Notes under the pieces: model-generated
What the model was told of the DNA's origin: nothing
What the model saw: only the letters and a program-made list of their open reading frames with translations
Database searches by the model: none
Program-made: the position numbers and the translations under genes
NCBI RefSeq assembly: GCF_008065155.1
Contig: NZ_CP042819.1
Location: forward strand, 2,424,922-2,488,921
Reading direction: 5' to 3'
Origin: Octadecabacter sp. SW4
Lineage (GTDB): Bacteria > Pseudomonadota > Alphaproteobacteria > Rhodobacterales > Rhodobacteraceae
Length of the DNA stretch: 64,000 nt
Part shown: piece by piece, positions 9,027 to 17,083 of the stretch
Layout: each line of letters starts with the position of its first letter
How positions within the stretch are numbered: the first letter of the stretch is position 1

Positions 9027-10328
9027 ATGACCTGGAAAACCGACACCTACGCTGGCTGGGGCCGTGCGTTGACAGCCACGGGCGATATCGCCCGCCCCGA
9101 ACGTGCCAGCGTTCTGGCCAAGCTGCCCACCGCCCCTGCCATCGGCAACAGGCGCAGCTATGGCGACGCACCCCTCAATGACAACGGGCGCGTCATCGAC
9201 ATGACCCGCCTTGACCGCGTGCTGGATTTCGATGCGACATCCGGCATCGTCACCGTTGAATCCGGCCTGACCATCGGCGAATTGGCCCGCCTTTTCGCAC
9301 CCAAAGGCTGGCTGCCCCCGGTCATGCCCGGCACCGGCTTTGCGACGATTGGCGGTTGTGTGGCGATGGACGTGCACGGCAAGAACCACCACCATATCGG
9401 CAGCTTTGGCCAGCATCTGTCCGCGATCACCTTGCTGCAAAGCGGCAAACAGCGCCGGATCACCCCCAAGGACACAACCCTCTGGCAGGCCACGATCGGT
9501 GGTTTGGGCCAGACCGGTGTGATCCTCAGCGCCGCGATCCAAATGTTGGCCTGCAAGGGCGATGTGATGATGGTGACCGAACGGCGCGCCGAAGGCTGGG
9601 ACGAACATATCGCCCTGCTGGATGCCTCGCAGGCCACTTATACCGTTGGCTGGATTGATGCGACGGCGCGCGGTGAGGCCCTTGGTCGTGGTATTCTGGA
9701 GGAAGGCGAGACAGGCGCAGGGCTTGTCCCCAAACCCAAACCGTCCAAATCCGTGCCCTTCAATGCCCCGCATTTCGCCCTGTCAAAACCCATCGTGCGC
9801 GCGTTCAATGCGGCCTACTACCGCCGTGTGCCTGCCGACGGGCGCACTGTGGTGAAGCCCATTCAGGATTTCTTTTTCCCGCTGGATCGCATCCACGACT
9901 GGAACAGGCTTTATGGCAAACGTGGCTTTCATCAGTTTCAATGCGTTGTGCCGCTGGATCAGGCCGGCGCCTTGCGCGGGATGCTGGACAAGATTGCCGG
10001 CAGTGGGCTGGCATCCCCCCTTGCCGTGTTAAAACGCATGGGAGAAGGCCGCGCCGGGTATCTGTCTTTCCCGATGGAGGGTTACACGCTGGCCGTTGAT
10101 TTCCCCAATCGCGCCGCCGCCCGCGATCTGATCGGCGAGCTTGAGGACATGACCACATCCGCAGGCGGACGTCTGTATCTGGCCAAGGACGCGTTGGCGA
10201 CACCCGAACAAATGGCGGCGATGTATCCCGAACTGCCCCAGTGGCAAAAGGCCGTGGCCAAGGCCGACCCCAAGGGCACGCTGGCCACCGATATGACCCG
10301 CCGACTGCAACTGAGGAGCGCGACATGA
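9027..10328 (+). CDS. DprE1-like FAD-dependent polyprenyl-phosphoribose 2'-oxidase
   Basis: 433 residues. In mycobacteria DprE1 oxidises decaprenylphosphoryl-ribose at C2', the first half of epimerisation to arabinose. The FAD-binding half (about residues 10-170) contains GNRRSYGDA, MPGTGFATIGG and a DVHGKNHHH...GSFG segment nearly identical to the DprE1 flavin-binding loop. The substrate half has FFFPLDRIHDWNRLYGKRG, again DprE1-like, and the C-terminus has GGRLYLAKDA and DMTRRLQL. The stop overlaps the start of the next gene (ATGA), which is DprE2-like, as expected for a two-component epimerase. Homology is strong by eye; the exact lipid substrate in this organism is unknown. Confidence 0.85.
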   Translation: MTWKTDTYAGWGRALTATGDIARPERASVLAKLPTAPAIGNRRSYGDAPLNDNGRVIDMTRLDRVLDFDATSGIVTVESGLTIGELARLFAPKGWLPPVMPGTGFATIGGCVAMDVHGKNHHHIGSFGQHLSAITLLQSGKQRRITPKDTTLWQATIGGLGQTGVILSAAIQMLACKGDVMMVTERRAEGWDEHIALLDASQATYTVGWIDATARGEALGRGILEEGETGAGLVPKPKPSKSVPFNAPHFALSKPIVRAFNAAYYRRVPADGRTVVKPIQDFFFPLDRIHDWNRLYGKRGFHQFQCVVPLDQAGALRGMLDKIAGSGLASPLAVLKRMGEGRAGYLSFPMEGYTLAVDFPNRAAARDLIGELEDMTTSAGGRLYLAKDALATPEQMAAMYPELPQWQKAVAKADPKGTLATDMTRRLQLRSAT

Positions 10329-11062
10329 GCGATACCTGGATCATCCTTGGCGCCACATCCGCCATCGCCCGCGCCTTTATGCGGGACCGTGCCGAAACCG
10401 GCGCGACCCTTATCCTGTGTGGCCGCGACATGGACGATATGGCAGGCACGGCGGCGGACCTGCGCGCGCGCGGCGCGGCGGATGCCCATGTGCTGCGCCT
10501 TGATGTGCGCGATGCCAAGACCTTTCAACCGATCCTTGATCTGGCCGCCGATCAACACGGCATGTTGAACGCCGCCGTTTTCACCGGCTCTATGCCCGAT
10601 CAAGCGGTGATCGACGAAACCCCGGCCATGATTGACGGCGTGGTGATGGATAGCTTCACCGGCCCGGCCCAGTTCCTGCAACGCCTTGCTCCGATGATGG
10701 AGGTCCGCGGCGGCGGAGCCATCGTCGGTGTCGGCTCTGTCGCGGGGGATCGCGGGCGGTTGGGCAACTATGTTTACGGTGCGGCCAAGGCCGGTTTTGC
10801 CACCTATCTGTCGGGCCTGCGCAACCGTCTGGGGCGGTCCGGCGTGCATGTGATGACTGTCAAACCCGGCCCTGTGGATACGGCGATGACCTGGGGGATG
10901 GAGTCCATGCCTTTCATGACAACCCCCGAAGCTGCGGCCAAAGACATCGCCAAAGGTCTGCGCAAGGAGCGCAACGTGATCTATACGGCAGGAATCTGGC
11001 GGTTGATCATGCTGGTGATCCGCAACGTGCCGGAACCGATCTTCAAGAAGATGTCGATCTAA
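10325..11062 (+). CDS. DprE2-like short-chain reductase
   Basis: 245 residues. Classical SDR fold: N-terminal ILGATSAIA cofactor loop, LDVRD at 59-63, catalytic Ser138, Tyr151 and Lys155 (YGAAK). The C-terminal end (RNVPEPIFKKMSI) closely resembles that of mycobacterial DprE2, which reduces the 2'-keto intermediate from DprE1 to give the arabino-lipid. The start at 10325 overlaps the DprE1-like stop; an upstream in-frame extension inside the oxidase gene is rejected. The stop shares bases with the stop of the opposite-strand HAD-UbiA gene. A generic SDR role is possible, but the context supports DprE2. Confidence 0.83.
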   Translation: MSDTWIILGATSAIARAFMRDRAETGATLILCGRDMDDMAGTAADLRARGAADAHVLRLDVRDAKTFQPILDLAADQHGMLNAAVFTGSMPDQAVIDETPAMIDGVVMDSFTGPAQFLQRLAPMMEVRGGGAIVGVGSVAGDRGRLGNYVYGAAKAGFATYLSGLRNRLGRSGVHVMTVKPGPVDTAMTWGMESMPFMTTPEAAAKDIAKGLRKERNVIYTAGIWRLIMLVIRNVPEPIFKKMSI

Positions 11063-12480
11063 AAGCCAAACAACTGCTGCCAGATCCCCGCTGAATAGAA
11101 CATCAGCGCCAGTGTCATCAGCAACAGCCCGATCCCGCGCTTGTCGCGCAGGGCGAAGACAATCGGGTCGTAATCCTGCTTGCCCAGATAGCCAAGCCGG
11201 ATCATCCGGAACAGCCAGCCTGTAATCGGGACCAGCGCGACCCACATCAGCCATTTCGTCGGATACAGCACCTGTGCCTGCGCGCTATGGCTATACAGGA
11301 AAAAGATCACCAGCGCGCCAACCATGCCAATCGCCGCCATGTTCAGCAGATCGCCGCGATCCGTGCGCCCATACCCGCGCCCGGGCAGGCGTTCGTCATC
11401 GGTGGCCAGCGCCAGTTCGGTCATGCGTTTGACGCAGCCCAGCGTGATAAAGACCGGAAAGATAAAGATCAGCATAAAGACCGAGGCATCCACACGGCTT
11501 GCCGCCGCCCCTGCGACGACGCGCAGGGTATAAAGGGTGGCCAGCACCGCGATATCAATCCAGCGCATCCGCTTGAGGCGCAGCGAATAGGCCAGCGACA
11601 GGATCATGTAGGTCACGACCACCAACAGGAATGCACCGCCCAGCAAGGCACCAAGCCCCAGCGCAATCACCCCCAACGCGCCACAGGCCACCATGCCCAC
11701 CGTGATCGGCACCGCCCCGCTCGCGAACGGGCGACGGCATTTGGTCGCGTGCAGCCGGTCTGCCTCGAGGTCAAGCAGGTCATTGACGATATAAATGCAC
11801 GACGCCGCAGCCGAAAACGCCGCAATGCCCAGCAGGACAAGGCCAAGGGTCGCAAGGCCAAATTCATGCGCCGCCAGCATCGGCAACAGCAACAACACGT
11901 TCTTGACCCATTGGTGCGGGCGCAGGGCGCGGATCAGGTCGCGCGGGGCCCAGCCGCCGGATACCTTGGTGACATTGGTCAGCTTGGACGTGCCACTGAC
12001 GCCGCCCACGACAATCGCCGTATCCGCATGCCGCCACACGGCCATATCCGAGGCGTCATTGCCAGCATAATCAAAGCCTCCCTCACCGTAGGCCGCGACC
12101 AGTGCATCGGCCTTGGCCACCCCCTTGAGGTTCACATGCCCGTCTGACGCAAAGATACGCCCGCCCATGCCATAGTGATCCGCCAAGGGCTGCACGAGGC
12201 TGGCATCGGAGGCCGACGCAAGAACGACCTCGCGCCCTTCGTCTTGCGCGGTTGCCGCCATCGCCGCCACATCCGCGTTCACCGGCAACAAATCCGTGCG
12301 GATCTGCGCGATCTGGGCCAGTTCGGCCTTGAGCGCAGCGCGGTCGCGAAAGTGGCCGAAACTGGCGCGCAGGGTCGCCATCGGGTCGCGCCCCATGCCC
12401 GCCCACCAGCTTTCCAAAAGCATATCGGTTTTCAAAAATGTGCCATCAACATCAAGCACCAGCGGCAATTTATCAGACAA
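11059..12480 (-). CDS. HAD phosphatase-UbiA prenyltransferase fusion (DPPR synthase-like)
   Basis: 473 residues in two parts. Residues 1-175 form a HAD-type hydrolase: D10-V-D12-G-T motif I, LASASD near 88-93, and GNDASD at 140-145. Residues 185-473 form a UbiA prenyltransferase with many membrane segments, the polyprenyl-phosphate/Mg site N233-D-L-L-D237-L-E-A-D241, and a second YSLRLKRMRWID motif. In mycobacteria the UbiA protein Rv3806c makes decaprenylphosphoryl-5-phosphoribose from PRPP and a separate phosphatase removes the 5-phosphate; this fusion could do both. It starts with TTG at 12480, one base after the preceding gene ends, and meets the DprE2-like gene tail-to-tail. Confidence 0.85.
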   Translation of the reverse strand: MSDKLPLVLDVDGTFLKTDMLLESWWAGMGRDPMATLRASFGHFRDRAALKAELAQIAQIRTDLLPVNADVAAMAATAQDEGREVVLASASDASLVQPLADHYGMGGRIFASDGHVNLKGVAKADALVAAYGEGGFDYAGNDASDMAVWRHADTAIVVGGVSGTSKLTNVTKVSGGWAPRDLIRALRPHQWVKNVLLLLPMLAAHEFGLATLGLVLLGIAAFSAAASCIYIVNDLLDLEADRLHATKCRRPFASGAVPITVGMVACGALGVIALGLGALLGGAFLLVVVTYMILSLAYSLRLKRMRWIDIAVLATLYTLRVVAGAAASRVDASVFMLIFIFPVFITLGCVKRMTELALATDDERLPGRGYGRTDRGDLLNMAAIGMVGALVIFFLYSHSAQAQVLYPTKWLMWVALVPITGWLFRMIRLGYLGKQDYDPIVFALRDKRGIGLLLMTLALMFYSAGIWQQLFGF

Positions 12481-12481
12481 G

Positions 12482-13330
12482 CTAGCCCCCGTTCATCGCG
12501 AAAACGCAGCCATCCGTCACAAGTTCGGGCGGTGTCATGCACAGCCCCCGCGCGACCTGCCAGGCGGCCAGCACCTTGGGCACATAGGCGCGGGTTTCGG
12601 CGTAAGGCGGCACGCCGCCGTTGGTGCGCACGGCCCCCTCGCCCGCATTATACCCGGCCAGCACAAGGATCGGGTCACGGTCAAATTCTTCCATCAGCCA
12701 TGCAAGGTAGGCCACGCCGCCCTTGATATTATCGGCCGCGTCAAAACTATCTGCCACGCCGAAACGCGCGGCGGTGGGCGGCATCAGTTGCATCAACCCC
12801 TGGGCGCCTGCGCCGCTTTGCGCATCCACACGGCCAGCACTTTCCACGGCGATCACGGCCAGAACCAGTGCGGGGGATACCTCGGTGCCGACGGTGTGAC
12901 GCAGAATGTCCAGGCCGTGGGTATTGGCGATATCGGTCATGGTTTGCATGCGCGGGGCGGGCACGGCTTCGCCTTCGGGGGCGTTGCCCATTTCACGCAG
13001 GGCAAGGGCAAGTCGGCCGGGCCCGCTATCTTCGATCTTGGGAGAAACGGCCAGCCAGAACCATTCCAGCCCGCTGATCGGCGCGACATTTCCGGCGCTG
13101 CCACCACGGGACACCGGAGCCGCGCCGCCTTCGCCCGCCCGCGCAGGCGTCGATGGACCCGACGGTGCTGAAGGCGCGATCTGAACGGTAATCCGGTTGC
13201 CTGCACCCGCAGTGGGCACGGTCACACGGCGAAACGTAAAATCCGGCTGCAGGCGGTTGACCTCAGCAAATGTCGGCGCTGCCAACATCGCAGCCACAAG
13301 GGCCGTATATAGTGTGACGCGCCGCTTCAT
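12482..13330 (-). CDS. Secreted lytic transglycosylase (SLT/GH23 domain)
   Basis: 282 residues from the ATG at 13330, chosen because MKRRVTLYTALVAAMLAAPT with AFA-type cleavage is a clean signal peptide; the frame extends upstream to 13462 without one. The C-terminal SLT domain has the catalytic glutamate in AVESAGRVDA, the GAQGLMQLMP motif, and the NAGEGAV segment. It cleaves peptidoglycan glycan strands in the periplasm. A Pro/Ala/Gly-rich linker separates the signal from the domain. It is one base upstream of the HAD-UbiA gene (co-transcribed) and divergent from the Flp pilins, so it might serve pilus passage, arabino-glycan assembly, or general wall turnover. Confidence 0.87.
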   Translation of the reverse strand: MKRRVTLYTALVAAMLAAPTFAEVNRLQPDFTFRRVTVPTAGAGNRITVQIAPSAPSGPSTPARAGEGGAAPVSRGGSAGNVAPISGLEWFWLAVSPKIEDSGPGRLALALREMGNAPEGEAVPAPRMQTMTDIANTHGLDILRHTVGTEVSPALVLAVIAVESAGRVDAQSGAGAQGLMQLMPPTAARFGVADSFDAADNIKGGVAYLAWLMEEFDRDPILVLAGYNAGEGAVRTNGGVPPYAETRAYVPKVLAAWQVARGLCMTPPELVTDGCVFAMNGG

Positions 13331-13687
13331 GCGGATTCGTGCCCCTGCCTCGTTTCTTATTGGCATCTTTATCGCAAAGATCCCGATGTCTGACCACCGA
13401 TCTGTGAACAATGCAAATGTGTTGCGCTTTATTGGACACGCCTGCGCGACGATAAAAACCACCTAGCCCCGACTGAAGAAAAAAATTTACACATAAAAAC
13501 AATTCATTAACCATGAATTTCCCAGAAAATCTCGCTCGTCAAAAAATGCACGAAATCGGTCAAAGTCTCGCCCCATTCGGCTGGCTATATATGCCCATCC
13601 AAGACGGGGACTGCACCAACAAGAGGCCGGTGCGGGCTGATCCGGATAGGTAGTGAAACTGAGCGACACCCTGAGGAGGGACATACA
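13331..13687. promoter_or_regulatory. Divergent promoter region between transglycosylase and flp genes, with inverted repeat
   Basis: 357 bp without a gene. The middle (about 13470-13520) is distinctly AT-rich and contains a perfect inverted repeat, AATTCAT-N5-ATGAATT at 13501-13519, 169 bp before the first pilin start; this looks like a regulator site. A strong ribosome site (GAGGAGGG at 13672-13679) precedes the pilin ATG. No promoter hexamers are claimed. Confidence 0.5.
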
Positions 13688-13876
13688 ATGCTTAACTTTA
13701 TCAAGAACTTCCGCAACGACGAAGACGGCGCAGTTACTGTTGACTGGGTTGTGCTGACTGCAGCCATCGTGGGTCTGGGCATTGCTGTCCTGACATCCGT
13801 TGGTAACGGCACGACTGCTCTGGGCGACAAGATCAGCTCGCAGCTCACCGCACAAACCATCGTCGACTACAACTAA
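13688..13876 (+). CDS. flp: Flp-type IVb pilin, copy 1
   Basis: 62-residue prepilin. A short basic leader (MLNFIKNFRNDEDG) ends in glycine, followed by the hydrophobic AVTVDWVVLTAAIVGLGIAV helix. The expected CpaA cleavage is after Gly14. Unlike classical Flp pilins (A-T-A-I-E-Y), position 5 of the mature form is Asp rather than Glu and position 6 is Trp. It begins the tad pilus locus and is followed after 26 bp by a copy differing at one residue (Asn10 versus Ala10). Major pilus subunit, exported and assembled by the downstream Tad machinery. Confidence 0.88.
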   Translation: MLNFIKNFRNDEDGAVTVDWVVLTAAIVGLGIAVLTSVGNGTTALGDKISSQLTAQTIVDYN

Positions 13877-13902
13877 TCAACCCCGCATTCTGGAGAATAC
13901 AA

Positions 13903-14091
13903 ATGCTTAACTTCATCAAAAACTTCCGCGCCGACGAAGACGGTGCCGTGACCGTTGACTGGGTTGTCCTGACAGCCGCCATCGTTGGTCTGGGTATCGC
14001 AGTGCTGACTTCGGTCGGTAACGGCACAACTGCCCTGGGCGACAAGATCAGCTCGCAGCTCACCGCACAGACAATCGTCGACTACAACTAA
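13903..14091 (+). CDS. flp: Flp-type IVb pilin, copy 2 (near-identical tandem duplicate)
   Basis: 62 residues, identical to the preceding pilin except Ala instead of Asn at residue 10, in the leader before the cleavage site, so the mature pilins are predicted to be identical. Many synonymous differences separate the two genes, which suggests purifying selection or an old duplication rather than a recent one. A GGAG ribosome site lies about 10 bp upstream. A strong terminator follows at 14116-14140. Confidence 0.88.
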   Translation: MLNFIKNFRADEDGAVTVDWVVLTAAIVGLGIAVLTSVGNGTTALGDKISSQLTAQTIVDYN

Positions 14092-14115
14092 GACGTTGTG
14101 ACATGTCGAAATGGG

Positions 14116-14140
14116 CCGCACCCTTGGGTGCGGTCCTTTT
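14116..14140 (+). terminator. Intrinsic terminator after flp copy 2
   Basis: Stem CCGCACC (14116-14122), loop CTTG, stem GGTGCGG (14127-14133), then TCCTTTT. It separates the twin pilin genes from the third pilin gene and should give a short, abundant pilin transcript. Confidence 0.8.
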
Positions 14141-14261
14141 CGTTTGCGCGCCAGCATTTGTGCGAAAGCATCAATTTGCCACCCACCCAACGTGTTCCTG
14201 CCACATTACCGCGACAAAACCATAGCAAGACAACCCAACACCCAATTTGACGGAGACGATC

Positions 14262-14447
14262 ATGTTCAACTTTGTAAAACAGTTTCACACCCAAGACGAC
14301 GGTGCGATCACCGTTGACTGGGTCGTGCTGACAGCCGCGATCATCGGGCTCGCGCTCGCCATTATTGCGACGATCGGGGCCGGTGCTATCGATCACTCCA
14401 ACAGTGTGGGTAACCGCCTGACCAGTCAGGAAATCCTCGAATATTGA
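14262..14447 (+). CDS. Flp-type pilin, divergent third copy
   Basis: 61 residues. Same plan as the twin pilins, with a short leader ending QDDG, then AITVDWVVLTAAIIGLALAI, but with a diverged C-terminal half (ending SQEILEY). The D-W pair is conserved. ATG 14262 has a GGAG site 8-11 bp upstream; the frame opens earlier at 14247 without one. It could be a minor pilin or an alternative major subunit. It sits after the terminator, so it is probably expressed separately or with cpaB. Confidence 0.82.
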   Translation: MFNFVKQFHTQDDGAITVDWVVLTAAIIGLALAIIATIGAGAIDHSNSVGNRLTSQEILEY

Positions 14448-14458
14448 TCGACAAATGC

Positions 14459-14474
14459 GCGTGAATTTTCACGC
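14459..14474. promoter_or_regulatory. Perfect 16-bp palindrome between third pilin and cpaB
   Basis: GCGTGAA-TT-TTCACGC, 12 bp after the pilin stop and 110 bp before cpaB. There is no T tract, so it is not a standard terminator. It could be an operator or an mRNA-stabilising hairpin. Confidence 0.45.
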
Positions 14475-14583
14475 CAAAGCCCCCCGCTTGGCACGAAATC
14501 GCCGCAATTGCGTGCGAGTGTCGGTTTCAACCGTGCCACAAGGCGCGGAGAGGCAAAAGAGTTGGTCCTGAAAGGATAATGTT

Positions 14584-15438
14584 ATGAGAGCCGTATTTGG
14601 ATTGGTCCTGATTGTAGGCATGGCCCTCGCGGGTTTTGCAATCTACATGGTCCAGGGCTACTTTGAGCAACAAAACGCAGAGCTGGCCGCGCAACGCGCC
14701 GCCGCCGCGCAGAATGTCGCAACTGTCGATGTGCTCGCCGTCAACCGGCAAATGGCCTATGGCGAGGTGATCACCACCGCCGACATTCAGTTCATTAAAT
14801 ATGCTGAACCCTTCCTGCCCGAAGGCGTGTTCATGACACAGGAAGAATTGTTCCCCAAAGGCGGGGACGAGCTACGCGTCGTCTTGCGCCAACTGGAAGA
14901 AAACGAACCGATCATCGCGATCAAAGTCACCGAACCGGGCGAAGATGCAGGCCTGACCTCGCGCCTTGCCCGTGGTATGCGTGCCTTTACGATCCGTGTT
15001 GATGTGGCCTCCGGCGTATCGGGCTTTCTGAACCCGGGTGACCGCGTTGACGTCTATTGGACCGGTCGCATTGAAGGTGCCACACGTGGCGGCGGCGATG
15101 TCACCAAGCTGATCGAAACCGGTGTCGAAATCATCGCTGTCGACCAGACCGCCGAAAGCAACCGTGGCGAAGCCAACGTTGCACGCACCGTCACCGTGCA
15201 GGTCACGCCGCAAGAAGTCGCGGCCCTGGCACAAGCTCAATCATCGGGCCGGTTGTCACTTTCCCTGGTGGGCCGCGAAGACGACAGCGTGGTCGAAGCC
15301 ATCGAAGTTGACCAGCGCGCGTTGCTGGGGATCGTCGAACAAGCCGTCGTTCCCGAGGCTGTGGAAGAACAGGGGTGTTCGATCCGCACACGCCGCGGCG
15401 CTGAAACGATTGATGTGCCAATCCCCTGCACCAATTGA
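14584..15438 (+). CDS. cpaB: Pilus assembly protein CpaB/RcpC
   Basis: 284 residues. One N-terminal membrane anchor (about residues 5-25), then an SAF domain with LAVNRQMAYGEVITTADI, and the RcpC/CpaB domain with GFLNPGDRVDVYWT. CpaB is a periplasmic component that helps the outer-membrane secretin channel of Tad pili. Gene position directly after the pilins and before the secretin is typical. An intrinsic terminator immediately follows, so the secretin gene likely has its own promoter. Confidence 0.92.
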   Translation: MRAVFGLVLIVGMALAGFAIYMVQGYFEQQNAELAAQRAAAAQNVATVDVLAVNRQMAYGEVITTADIQFIKYAEPFLPEGVFMTQEELFPKGGDELRVVLRQLEENEPIIAIKVTEPGEDAGLTSRLARGMRAFTIRVDVASGVSGFLNPGDRVDVYWTGRIEGATRGGGDVTKLIETGVEIIAVDQTAESNRGEANVARTVTVQVTPQEVAALAQAQSSGRLSLSLVGREDDSVVEAIEVDQRALLGIVEQAVVPEAVEEQGCSIRTRRGAETIDVPIPCTN

Positions 15439-15459
15439 TGAAAACCGACATCCAACAAC

Positions 15460-15490
15460 AAGGCGCGCCTGTCAAAAAGGCGCGCCTTTT
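15460..15490 (+). terminator. Intrinsic terminator after cpaB
   Basis: Ten-base-pair stem AAGGCGCGCC (15460-15469) with GGCGCGCCTT (15479-15488), 9-nt loop, ending in TTTT. It lies 22 bp after the cpaB stop. Confidence 0.88.
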
Positions 15491-15643
15491 CCATGACGCC
15501 GCGGCAACCTGTTGCGCGTTATCCACATAAGAGTCGCCCCGCAACGCATTGATTCTTGCTATTTTTGCGCGAGTGGGCCATCGTCGCCCCAATGACGGAC
15601 AAAAGTCCGCGTTTTTTTGGGCGTGATCACAGAGGCAGGTCAC

Positions 15644-17068
15644 ATGAAATATGACAGATTTATCAAGGCCGCATTGACGGGCCTTACACTTGCATTTGCA
15701 GCGGCGCCGACAACGGCGCCCGCTGAAACGTTGCAGGTCATGCGTGGTTCTCCATCCAGTGCGCTGCAGGTTCCCATGAACCGGGCTGTTGTCGTGGAAA
15801 GCGACGTTCCATTTACGGAACTCAGCATTGCCAACCCCGGCATTGCCGATATTTCCTCGCTCTCGGATCGCACGATCTATGTATTGGGCAAGGAACCGGG
15901 GCGCACAACGCTGACCCTGTTGGGCGCCGATGGTCGCCTCATTACCAATGTCGAAGTCCATGTGACCCCCGACATTGCAGAATTCAAAGAACGTCTTGGG
16001 CAGATCCTGCCCGGCGAGAACATCGAAGTGCGCACCGCCAATGACGGGATCGTCCTGTCCGGCACGGTGTCCAGCATTGCCCGCCTTGATCGCGCGCTTG
16101 AACTGGCCAACCGCTACGCACCTGAACGCGTCTCCAATCTCATGAGCGTCGGCGGCACCCAACAGGTGATGCTGCGTGTGCGTTTCGCGGAAATGCAGCG
16201 CTCTGTTTCCAAATCGCTCAGCTCCTCGCTGGCCCTTGGTGGCACGGCGTTGGGTGGTGATCTTGGGATTTCGGGCGGCACCGGTGGGGCTGTGACCGCA
16301 GGCGGCGCGGCAAGCACGCTGACAGGCACTCTGCCCGGCGCAAACGAGAACAACGGCGCGATGCTGTTCGGCTTTAACGCCGGCGGTCTCGAAGTCGGTA
16401 TCCTCCTCGAGGCGCTTGAAGCGCGCGGCGTGGTGCGCACATTGGCTGAACCGAACCTCACCGCCCTTTCGGGACAAGAGGCAAGTTTCCTTGCCGGTGG
16501 CGAGTACCCCATTCCCGTCGCCCAGGACAATGGCGCGATCACGATTGAATACAAACCTTTCGGGATCGAGCTGAACTTTACACCGCGCGTGGTGGATGGC
16601 GACATCATCAACCTTGAACTTCTGGCCGCCGTGTCTTCGATTGACCCGACCAACGGGTTTACCCAAGGCGGCTTTACGGTTGATGCGTTCAAACGCCGCG
16701 AAACATCAACCACCGTCGAAATGCGCGATGGCGAAAGCTTTGCAATCGCAGGCCTGCTGTCAGACGACTTTATCGACCTGAACGGCCAGGTGCCTTGGCT
16801 GGGTGACATCCCGGTGCTTGGTGCCCTGTTCCGCAGCGCCGAATACTCGCGTCAGCAGACCGAACTGGTGATTATCGTGACACCGCATCTTGTAACACCG
16901 ACCCGTGGCGAGGCCTTGGCCCTGCCCACCGACCGTGTTCGCCCGCCTTCCGAGCGTGACCTGTTCCTGTTCGGCCGTGTCGCCGCAGGCGAAGGCCCCA
17001 CAACTGGTGGCGCCGGAGAGGTTGCAAGACAGGACTTCAGCGGGTCATATGGCTACGTGCTTGACTAA
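15644..17068 (+). CDS. cpaC: Tad pilus outer-membrane secretin CpaC/RcpA
   Basis: 474 residues from ATG 15644, chosen because it begins a signal peptide (basic start, hydrophobic stretch, APA-type cleavage about residue 27). An N-terminal pilus-assembly domain and BON-like region (about 40-165) are followed by the secretin core, with VMLRVRFAEM and, near the end, the VPWLGDIPVLGALFRS secretin signature. It forms the outer-membrane channel for the pilus. A Gly/Thr/Ala-rich insertion (about 200-235) lies in the secretin domain. The 205-bp gap and terminator upstream suggest a separate promoter. Confidence 0.93.
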   Translation: MKYDRFIKAALTGLTLAFAAAPTTAPAETLQVMRGSPSSALQVPMNRAVVVESDVPFTELSIANPGIADISSLSDRTIYVLGKEPGRTTLTLLGADGRLITNVEVHVTPDIAEFKERLGQILPGENIEVRTANDGIVLSGTVSSIARLDRALELANRYAPERVSNLMSVGGTQQVMLRVRFAEMQRSVSKSLSSSLALGGTALGGDLGISGGTGGAVTAGGAASTLTGTLPGANENNGAMLFGFNAGGLEVGILLEALEARGVVRTLAEPNLTALSGQEASFLAGGEYPIPVAQDNGAITIEYKPFGIELNFTPRVVDGDIINLELLAAVSSIDPTNGFTQGGFTVDAFKRRETSTTVEMRDGESFAIAGLLSDDFIDLNGQVPWLGDIPVLGALFRSAEYSRQQTELVIIVTPHLVTPTRGEALALPTDRVRPPSERDLFLFGRVAAGEGPTTGGAGEVARQDFSGSYGYVLD

Positions 17069-17083
17069 AAAGGGATGAGACCG

